Source: Verrucomicrobiota bacterium | Lineage (GTDB): Bacteria; Verrucomicrobiota; Verrucomicrobiia; Chthoniobacterales; Chthoniobacteraceae | DNA length: 48,543 bases | Reading direction: 5' to 3' | Assembly: GCA_003402745.1 (NCBI GenBank) | Contig: QQND01000011.1 | Location: forward strand, 1-48,543 | Part shown: piece after piece, positions 43,223 through 48,543 of the stretch | How positions within the stretch are numbered: the first letter of the stretch is position 1 | Layout: every line of letters starts with the position of its first letter | The notes under the pieces: model-generated | Seen by the model: the letters and a program-made list of their open reading frames with translations, nothing else | Database searches by the model: none | Told to the model about the DNA's origin: nothing | Translations under genes and position numbers: made by a program

Positions 43223-44176
43223 CTAGGCCGGCCCCTGCAGCAAGAGCCGAACCAAGTCGTCCCAAAGCACAACCCCCTCGGGCGTTCCGTCCTCCCTGCG
43301 CACCACCGCCATCGGAAGTCGAGCTGAGCGCAGCTTCCGCATGATCGCGTGCGCTGGTTCGGACACGTCCACACGCACGATCCGCCGCTGGAAAATCTCC
43401 ACAGCGCCATGCCATTCGTTTTGCAGCGCCAGTTCGTGCAGATCCAAAAGGCCGCTCACCTGCCCCTGGCTGTCAAGGACAGGCAGCCGATCCACCCCCA
43501 AACTGCGCGCTAAAACCCTCGCGGCCGAAAGCGGCAAGTCTCCCCGCACCGCCCCCGCCTCGGCAAACGGCACCAGAACGTCCCGGGCCGTCAGATGCCG
43601 AAAATCGAGAACCGCATGGATCAAGGCGCGCTCTTCACCCTGGATTCCCCCCGTGCGTTCCAGTTCTTGCGTGAGCATTTTAAAGTCCTCGCGCCCTCCA
43701 AATAGTTTGATTTTCCGAGGCGGTTGGTTCCAAAAAAGAAGGCGGATCAGGCCCTTTCCCATGCGGTGCAGAGGCCGCACCAGCCACTCGGCAGCCACCA
43801 GTACGCTGCTAAAAACAGCCAGCGCCCTGTACGGAAAGCGCCGGAAAAGAGACTTTGGCAGCAGCTCAATACCCAGCACCCACACCGGCAGGGAGATCGC
43901 AAATACCAGCCAGTAACCCGCCTGCCCAAAGGCGCTCCTCGCCCATTGCACCCCCAAACTCAGGGCCAAAATCTGCATCAAATTGGTCACCACCAACACC
44001 GTGATCAACATCCGTTCCGGATCCTCCAAAAGCCGGCTCAATACCCTGGCCGCTTTGTCCTTCATCTTCACCCGATGCCGCAACCGGACCCGGTTCACCG
44101 ACAAAATCCCCGCCTCGATGCCTGAAAACAAAAAGGACACCGCCAGGCAGCACACAATCTCAAGGAACGTCCCCAT
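43223..44176 (-). CDS. CNNM/DUF21 protein with CBS pair, short form
   Basis: The 317-residue protein has a DUF21 membrane domain (about 1-160: ISLPVWVLGIELLPKSLFRR) and then a CBS pair (LTARDVLVPFAEAGAV, SLGVDRLPVLDSQGQVSGLLDL). It ends soon after the CBS region and lacks the C-terminal CorC_HlyC domain. Family members are linked to magnesium or cobalt efflux. The ATG at 44176 is 2 bases after the upstream stop. Being paired with a full-length paralogue, the two may form a heteromer, which is inference. Confidence 0.87.
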   Translation of the reverse strand: MGTFLEIVCCLAVSFLFSGIEAGILSVNRVRLRHRVKMKDKAARVLSRLLEDPERMLITVLVVTNLMQILALSLGVQWARSAFGQAGYWLVFAISLPVWVLGIELLPKSLFRRFPYRALAVFSSVLVAAEWLVRPLHRMGKGLIRLLFWNQPPRKIKLFGGREDFKMLTQELERTGGIQGEERALIHAVLDFRHLTARDVLVPFAEAGAVRGDLPLSAARVLARSLGVDRLPVLDSQGQVSGLLDLHELALQNEWHGAVEIFQRRIVRVDVSEPAHAIMRKLRSARLPMAVVRREDGTPEGVVLWDDLVRLLLQGPA

Positions 44177-44178
44177 AA

Positions 44179-45447
44179 TTACGCCAGGCTCCCCTCCCCG
44201 TTCCCTCGCCACGCGCGCTCCACGAGAACCTCCACCACCCGTTTGCGCGAAATCCTACGCACCGTCAGCCGCAAATCCCCCACGCCAAGCACCGCGCCCA
44301 ATTTTGGCAGGCCCCCAGACAGCGTAAACGTCAGCCCCCCGATCGTGTCGATGCCTTCGAACTCGATTTCCACCCCCAGCGCTTCCGCCACATCCTCCAG
44401 CCGTGCATTGCCGCTGGCCACCAACCGGCCGTCGCCAAGCTCTTCAATGTACAATTCCCGGTCTCCCCCAGGCAGCGCCTCGGAAAGCACCTCCTCCACC
44501 AAATCCGAACGCGTGATGACGCCCTCCGTTCCGCCGTGTTCGTCCACCACAATCGCCAGCACCTGAGGGCGCCTCAAAAACGAGCGCAGCAGGTCCACCG
44601 CCCTCATCGTCTCGGGCACAAAGGAGGGCGGCGACAAAAATTCCGTGTAGTGCATCCCCTTGGCCTCCAAAAATGCCCGGACATCCAAAATTCCCAGAAT
44701 TTCGTCCGGCGTCTCCCCGTACACCGGGATCCGGCGGTAGCGGCAGGAGCGCAGCCGCTTGGAAATTTCCGAGTCGGAAAGGTCGTCAGGAAAGCACAGC
44801 GCATCCACCCGAGGAGTCATGCAATCCCGAATGGTCTTATCTCCGAGACGGATGATTTCCTGAATAATAGCGCATTCAGTCGGATGCAACGCCCCCTCTT
44901 CCGCCCCAATTTCCACAAGCGTCTCCATCTCGCCGTCGATCAGCGAGCGAGGACCCTTGGGGGCGCCGGGAAAAAGCCATCCGGCAAAACCGTCGGAGAA
45001 CCGAAGCATCCAGCCCAAGGGCCGCTCCAAACCCTGCATCAGCGGTGCGAGAAAAACGATCGCGAGGCGCACAAACCGGTGCGGGTTCAGAAAAGCAGCC
45101 ACCTTGGGCATCAAATCACAAACTAAAACAACGAGCCCAAGCACCAGCAGTTCGCTGCCCCACAGCGGCAGCACAGGCACACGGCCGCTTTGCAGCAAGT
45201 AGAGGCAAATGAGCACCAACGGCACGTTCAGCACCACCTCCACAAACACGAGGGCCCCAAGGAGCCGGCGCGGTTGCTGGAGGATCTGCGACAATAGCGC
45301 CGAAAAACGGGTCTTTTTGCGACGCAACCGCTCCATTTCATGACCTTGCAGCGAGAAAAGAGCCGTCTCAAAGGCCGAAAACAGGGCCGACCCCGCTGCC
45401 AGAAAAAATGCGACCGTGCCCAAAACCCAGTTTTGCGAGGAACTCAT
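44179..45447 (-). CDS. CNNM/HlyC/CorC protein, full length
   Basis: The 422-residue protein has a DUF21 membrane domain (about 1-175: ALFSAFETALFSLQGHEMERLR), CBS pair (IRDCMTPRVDALCFPDD, RRIPVYGETPDEILGILDVRAFL, AIVVDEHGGTEGVITRSDLVEEVLSE) and a C-terminal CorC_HlyC domain (ELYIEELGDGRLVASGNARLEDVAEALGV). The HGGTEG stretch is diagnostic. Such proteins act in divalent cation efflux or resistance. It precedes the short paralogue in the same operon. The upstream gap to DUF309 holds the divergent promoters. Confidence 0.9.
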   Translation of the reverse strand: MSSSQNWVLGTVAFFLAAGSALFSAFETALFSLQGHEMERLRRKKTRFSALLSQILQQPRRLLGALVFVEVVLNVPLVLICLYLLQSGRVPVLPLWGSELLVLGLVVLVCDLMPKVAAFLNPHRFVRLAIVFLAPLMQGLERPLGWMLRFSDGFAGWLFPGAPKGPRSLIDGEMETLVEIGAEEGALHPTECAIIQEIIRLGDKTIRDCMTPRVDALCFPDDLSDSEISKRLRSCRYRRIPVYGETPDEILGILDVRAFLEAKGMHYTEFLSPPSFVPETMRAVDLLRSFLRRPQVLAIVVDEHGGTEGVITRSDLVEEVLSEALPGGDRELYIEELGDGRLVASGNARLEDVAEALGVEIEFEGIDTIGGLTFTLSGGLPKLGAVLGVGDLRLTVRRISRKRVVEVLVERAWRGNGEGSLA

Positions 45448-45552
45448 ACTTCAGGAGCGCCCCATCCCAATGCCCCGCCGGAAGGGAAGTCTGATAAATA
45501 GAGGTTGGCCTTTCAATAACGCGCAGAATAATTGCTAGCCCACCCGGTGCGA

Positions 45553-46035
45553 ATGAAAAAAAACGATCTCCTCAAAGCTTGGCTAGATTCGTGGGAGGCC
45601 GCGGCTCCCACAACTCCCCCCAACTCCGCTCAAAGCCACCGCTTCCCTAGGGAATACCGGGCTTTCTTCCACTGCTTCAACACCACCCGCTTTTACGAGG
45701 CCCACGACGTACTCGAACACCTCTGGCTGCGCTGCACCAGTGCGGACCGGAGTTTTTATCAGGCCCTCATCCAAATCGCGGGGGCTTTTGTGCACTTTCA
45801 AAAACAGGCCCTGTTTCCGACTCACCCCACCCACGCACGCAGGGCGGCCCCGGGCGGAAGACTTCTGCTGCTGGCAGCAACCCGACTGGCGGCTTTTCCA
45901 GACTGGCACCTGGGCGTGGACGTGGCCGCGCTGCGCCGCTTGTGCACGCTTTGGGAAGCGCGCGCGACGGGGACGACCGGCCCGCTTCAGTCCTTTGCTG
46001 CGCCATGCTTGGCTGCCCCCGCCGGGGAGCCCTGA
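45553..46035 (+). CDS. DUF309 domain protein
   Basis: The 160-residue protein has the DUF309 core: REYRAFFHCFNTTRFYEAHDVLEHLWLR followed by FYQALIQIAGAFVHFQK. The HxxxE-type helix pair with HDVLEHLW is conserved, but the function is unknown. The C-terminal third is Ala/Arg-rich and poorly conserved. I used the ATG at 45553; the longer frame begins at a TTG. It ends 97 bases before the sialate esterase gene and shows no obvious functional link to it. Confidence 0.82.
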   Translation: MKKNDLLKAWLDSWEAAAPTTPPNSAQSHRFPREYRAFFHCFNTTRFYEAHDVLEHLWLRCTSADRSFYQALIQIAGAFVHFQKQALFPTHPTHARRAAPGGRLLLLAATRLAAFPDWHLGVDVAALRRLCTLWEARATGTTGPLQSFAAPCLAAPAGEP

Positions 46036-46132
46036 GCCGAGGCCGGGCACCCGTTTTTCGCGTCTCGCCCCCCCTAAAACTTCGCATTGAACCGGGCAAG
46101 CCCTCCGTGCAAGGTCGTGCCCTCACCTACCC

Positions 46133-47713
46133 ATGAACAAACCACTGCCCCTCTTTCTAGCGGCCTGCGCGTTGCTTCCCTGCTCCCTCTACGCCGAGCT
46201 CAAATTACCCGCCATCATCGGCAGCCACATGGTTCTCCAACAGAACCAAGCCAACCCGATCTGGGGCTGGGACACGCCCGGCACCGGCGTCACCGTTGCC
46301 TTCGCCGGCCAATCCAAATCAGCCGTCGCCGGTCCCGATGGAAAATGGACCGTGAAGCTCGACTCCGTCCCCGCCAACGCCAAGCCGCAAACGATCGAAA
46401 TTTCCGCCGGTTCCACCAAGGTGACCCTGGAGGATGTGCTCGTGGGCGAAGTGTGGATGTGTTCCGGCCAGTCCAACATGGGCTTCGCACTCAACAGCGA
46501 CTGGAACGGCGACCTGGAAGCCATGGCCTCCAAACTCCCCAACTTGCGCTTGATCCAAGTCCCCCGGGTCGGCACCCAGGAACTCCAGAACAATTTCAAG
46601 GGTGAATGGAAAGCCTCCACTCGCGAAACCGCCCAGGGCTTTAGCGCCGTGGGCTTCCTCTTCGGCCGGTACATCCACCAGGTTGTGGACGTCCCCGTCG
46701 GCTTGATTGACAACGCCTGGGGCGGGTCCGCCGCAGAAGCCTGGGTGCGCCGCTCCAGTTTGGAAAAAGATCCGCGTTTCGCCACGTTGTTGGAAAGCAC
46801 CGTCAAAACCGAAGCCCAGAAAACTTCCCCCCAAGCCAAGGACGAATACGAAGCTGCGCTTCTCAAGCACAAGGCCGCCGCAGAGACAGCCAAGGCCGAG
46901 GGCAAGCCCGCTCCGCGCCCCCCCCAGTCCCCGGATTCGTGGCTGAACGGCAATGCGCGTCCCGGCAACATTTTTAACGGAGTAGTCAACCCCACTCTGG
47001 GCTACGGCATCAAAGGAGTCATCTGGTACCAGGGCGAATCCAATGCCAGCCGCGCCTGGGAGTACGGACAACTCTTTCCGTTCATGATCGAGCAATGGCG
47101 CAAGGAGTGGAAGCAAGGCAACTTCCCCTTCTACTGGGTTCAGTTGGCCGACTTCATGAAGGAAGAATCCACCCCGGTCGAAAGCTCCTGGGCTGAACTG
47201 CGGGAAGCCCAGACCAAAACAATGGCCCTGCCCAACACCGGTCAGGCCGTCATCACGGATCTCGGAGAAGGCAAAGACATCCACCCAAAAAACAAACACG
47301 ACGTCGCCGCCAGGCTTGTCCGCTGGGCGCTGGCAAAGGATTACGGGATCAAAATCCCCTATCGCAGCCCCGAGTTCAAAAGCCTCTCCCTCAATAAAAA
47401 CAAGGCCATCGTGACCATCGATTGCTTTGGCAGCGCCCTCCGCCCGTTTGACGTCCAGGAGGCCATCGGTTTCGCCCTCTGCGGCGAAGACAAGGTGTGG
47501 CATTACGCCAAAGGAACGGTTGTCGGCGACGACAAGGTCGAAATCTCCAGCGAGAAAGTCCCCACCCCCATCGCCGTGCGTTACGCCTGGGCCAACAACC
47601 CCGTGTGCAACCTCGCCAGCAAGGAAGGCCTCCCGCTCACGCCCTTCCGCACCGACGACTTCGAAATGAGCACCAAACCCAAGGCTCCAGAACCCGCCCC
47701 CGCTAAAAAATAA
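46133..47713 (+). CDS. Exported sialate O-acetylesterase
   Basis: The 526-residue protein has a signal peptide ending at SLYAEL, then a sialate O-acetylesterase (SASA) family fold. LKLPAIIGSHMVLQQN is the typical N-terminal beta domain. EVWMCSGQSNMGFAL contains the nucleophile Ser, IDNAWGGSAAEAW and VIWYQGESNASRAW follow, and GEGKDIHPKNKHDVAARL contains the catalytic Asp/His pair. It would remove O-acetyl groups from sialic acid, or acetyl groups from other glycans as many relatives do. It lies about 20 kb from the nan cluster but complements it. A strong terminator follows 18 bases after the stop. Confidence 0.88.
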   Translation: MNKPLPLFLAACALLPCSLYAELKLPAIIGSHMVLQQNQANPIWGWDTPGTGVTVAFAGQSKSAVAGPDGKWTVKLDSVPANAKPQTIEISAGSTKVTLEDVLVGEVWMCSGQSNMGFALNSDWNGDLEAMASKLPNLRLIQVPRVGTQELQNNFKGEWKASTRETAQGFSAVGFLFGRYIHQVVDVPVGLIDNAWGGSAAEAWVRRSSLEKDPRFATLLESTVKTEAQKTSPQAKDEYEAALLKHKAAAETAKAEGKPAPRPPQSPDSWLNGNARPGNIFNGVVNPTLGYGIKGVIWYQGESNASRAWEYGQLFPFMIEQWRKEWKQGNFPFYWVQLADFMKEESTPVESSWAELREAQTKTMALPNTGQAVITDLGEGKDIHPKNKHDVAARLVRWALAKDYGIKIPYRSPEFKSLSLNKNKAIVTIDCFGSALRPFDVQEAIGFALCGEDKVWHYAKGTVVGDDKVEISSEKVPTPIAVRYAWANNPVCNLASKEGLPLTPFRTDDFEMSTKPKAPEPAPAKK

Positions 47714-47731
47714 CCTCCATCCTTGATAAAC

Positions 47732-47767
47732 AGCCGGCACCGTCCCAAGACAGTGCCGGCTTTTTTT
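47732..47767 (+). terminator. Rho-independent terminator after the sialate esterase gene
   Basis: AGCCGGCAC pairs with GTGCCGGCT (47732-47740 and 47753-47761) with an inner GTC/GAC extension, then a run of seven Ts (47761-47767). A C/A mismatch interrupts the stem. The structure is a classical strong terminator. Confidence 0.92.
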
Positions 47768-48035
47768 ACGCCGGGATCTCGCACAAACGCAGCCCCCTGA
47801 GCGGTCGGACCGGAAAAAAGCGCATCAAGATTCCCGACCACGGCAGGAGATCAATCCCGCCCGCGCCCAAGCTGAGCGAATAAGTGGCGTCCGAAATAGT
47901 GACAGGGCCGCTCGCGTCCGTGACCCTACGCCCAAACCAGCTGAGGGGTGCTCCGAGTGAGAAAGCCCCGCCGCTGGTAGTAGCGTCAAACAGAGCCGTG
48001 TCGGCCGGCCCCGGAGCTGCGGAAGTGCAGCGGGC
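47766..48035 (-). pseudogene. Relic of an autotransporter-associated beta-strand repeat protein
   Basis: The minus frame ending at 47766 contains PGPADTALFDATTSGGAFSL, then SWFGRRVTDASGPVTISDAT and SLSLGAGGIDL. This matches the pattern of autotransporter-associated beta-strand repeat proteins (a W-x-G-I-x-V-x-x-P/A-x-G-P-V-T-I type unit followed by LGAGGID), common in Verrucomicrobiota. It lacks a signal peptide and an autotransporter barrel, and its similarity ends after GGIDL. The frame continues up to 48200, but the part before residue 52 looks unrelated. It is best read as a gene fragment left by rearrangement. Confidence 0.45.
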
Positions 48036-48162
48036 GAGGCGCATCCTACGCTCCACCTGATTTTCTTTCACTCGAACAAAATCCATGCAAATAGTCGCAA
48101 CGGTTAATTTCGGTCGAAGCCACCCTTTGTTCGGCCCCACTTCAAACATCAATCTAAAACCA
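48036..48162. other. Short upstream region of the repeat protein gene
   Basis: No gene is recognisable. This AT-richer stretch should hold the promoter of the repeat protein starting at 48163. No Shine-Dalgarno is visible; the ATG follows TCTAAAACCA. Confidence 0.4.
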
Positions 48163-48543
48163 ATGAAAACCCTGCGTTTACTCCTGTTTTCATTCTCCAT
48201 TTACCTCCTCCCCTTCACTCCCTCTTCTATGGCCTCAGATTCTTACATTCAGCAATATCAGGGTCAGCGGCTTTATTCGTGGGATGGGAAATACCTTTCC
48301 AAATACCAGGGTTCCCGAATCTACGAATGGGACGGGAAATACTTGAGCTCTTATCAGGGAAGCCGCCGATTTGAATGGGACGGCCATTTTGTCTCTCAGT
48401 ATCAAGGATCACGTATTCTCGAAATTTCTGGCACTCGCATCAGCCGGTATCAGGGGAGCGTTCTCTTTGAATGGGACGGTCAACACCTTCAAAAATACCA
48501 GGGTGGGCGGATTTTTAGCGTGGACGGTTCTGTTCCCCAAGTG
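48163..48543 (+). CDS. Exported protein of 16-residue YQG-WDG repeats, 3-prime truncated by window edge
   Basis: The open frame runs 127 codons to the window end without a stop, so the protein is incomplete. Residues 1-24 form a signal peptide (MKTLRLLLFSFSIYLLPF, then cleavage near SSMA). From residue 28 onward six copies of a 16-residue unit occur with YQG at 32, 48, 64, 80, 96 and 112. The consensus is roughly Y-Q-G-S-R-I-Y-E-W-D-G-x-Y-L-S-x. WDG occurs in copies 1, 2, 3 and 5; copies 4 and 6 have ISG and VDG. I do not recognise the family; short beta-strand pairs per unit suggest a beta-solenoid, flower or propeller-like fold. Function unknown. Confidence 0.8.
   Translation, partial: MKTLRLLLFSFSIYLLPFTPSSMASDSYIQQYQGQRLYSWDGKYLSKYQGSRIYEWDGKYLSSYQGSRRFEWDGHFVSQYQGSRILEISGTRISRYQGSVLFEWDGQHLQKYQGGRIFSVDGSVPQV

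Noticed and set aside
46319-47740. 473-codon minus-strand frame opposite the sialate esterase
   Set aside because: Shadow of the esterase caused by composition; it would also run through the terminator.
48244-48543. CRISPR-like or non-coding tandem repeat
   Set aside because: The 48-base periodicity is within an open frame with conserved protein motifs and diverged DNA, so it is a protein repeat.

Overview
The window looks like chromosomal DNA of a member of the Verrucomicrobiota, or at least of the PVC superphylum. The main evidence is the set of families typical of that group: a DUF1592 cytochrome-domain protein with a DUF1552 partner, a PSD1/PSCyt-type protein with a DUF1501 partner, a large PVC-type CxxCH heme protein with a C-terminal discoidin-like domain, DUF1080 and DUF6807 proteins, and a relic that resembles an autotransporter-associated beta-strand repeat. 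CsrA and FliW suggest a flagellated cell, and LpxI suggests an outer membrane with lipid A. I see no rRNA, tRNA, CRISPR array, phage or intact insertion sequence.

Layout. (1) 360-2438: a BlaI-type repressor with two operator-like dyads, followed by a BlaR1/M56-type membrane protease whose sensor region looks like a secretin fragment. (2) 2786-6613: exported carbohydrate-related proteins (DUF1080, an acetyl-xylan-esterase-like hydrolase, DUF6807). (3) 6940-14729: two planctomycete-type cytochrome modules facing each other, DUF1592+DUF1552 on plus and PSD1+DUF1501 on minus. (4) 14784-19543: an AraC regulator, the heme/HEAT/cytochrome c/discoidin protein, and an exported dienelactone-hydrolase-like enzyme. 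(5) 19643-25429: a sialic acid cluster consisting of a divergent GntR/LacI-type regulator, sialidase, NanM-like epimerase, MFS carrier and NanA lyase. A 23-bp palindrome lies in the divergent promoter. (6) 25475-30104, minus strand: a ceramidase-like protein, then an overlapping chain purE-purK-sua5-small ORF-DUF2283. (7) 30217-37555: an ASH/Ig-like surface protein, csrA-fliW, acpP, mdh, a CbpA-type DnaJ protein and two peptide-type ABC permeases. (8) 37695-43120: an exported hydrolase, nadB, folE2 and lpxI. (9) 43223-47713: two CNNM/CorC-type proteins, a DUF309 protein and a sialate O-acetylesterase with a strong terminator. (10) 47766-48543: a probable surface-protein relic and the start of a new exported protein made of 16-residue repeats, cut off by the window edge.

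How the parts fit. NanH would free sialic acid from glycans, the sialate O-acetylesterase would remove blocking acetyl groups, NanM would convert the alpha to the beta anomer, the MFS protein would import it and NanA would cleave it to ManNAc and pyruvate. The ManNAc steps (NanK/NanE or an epimerase, NagA, NagB) are not in the window. The cytochrome modules, DUF1080 protein and exported esterases suggest a periplasmic oxidative glycan-processing capacity, which is inference from family and location only. The housekeeping genes are ordinary apart from their tight overlaps. Most start codons lack a recognisable Shine-Dalgarno sequence; csrA is a clear exception.
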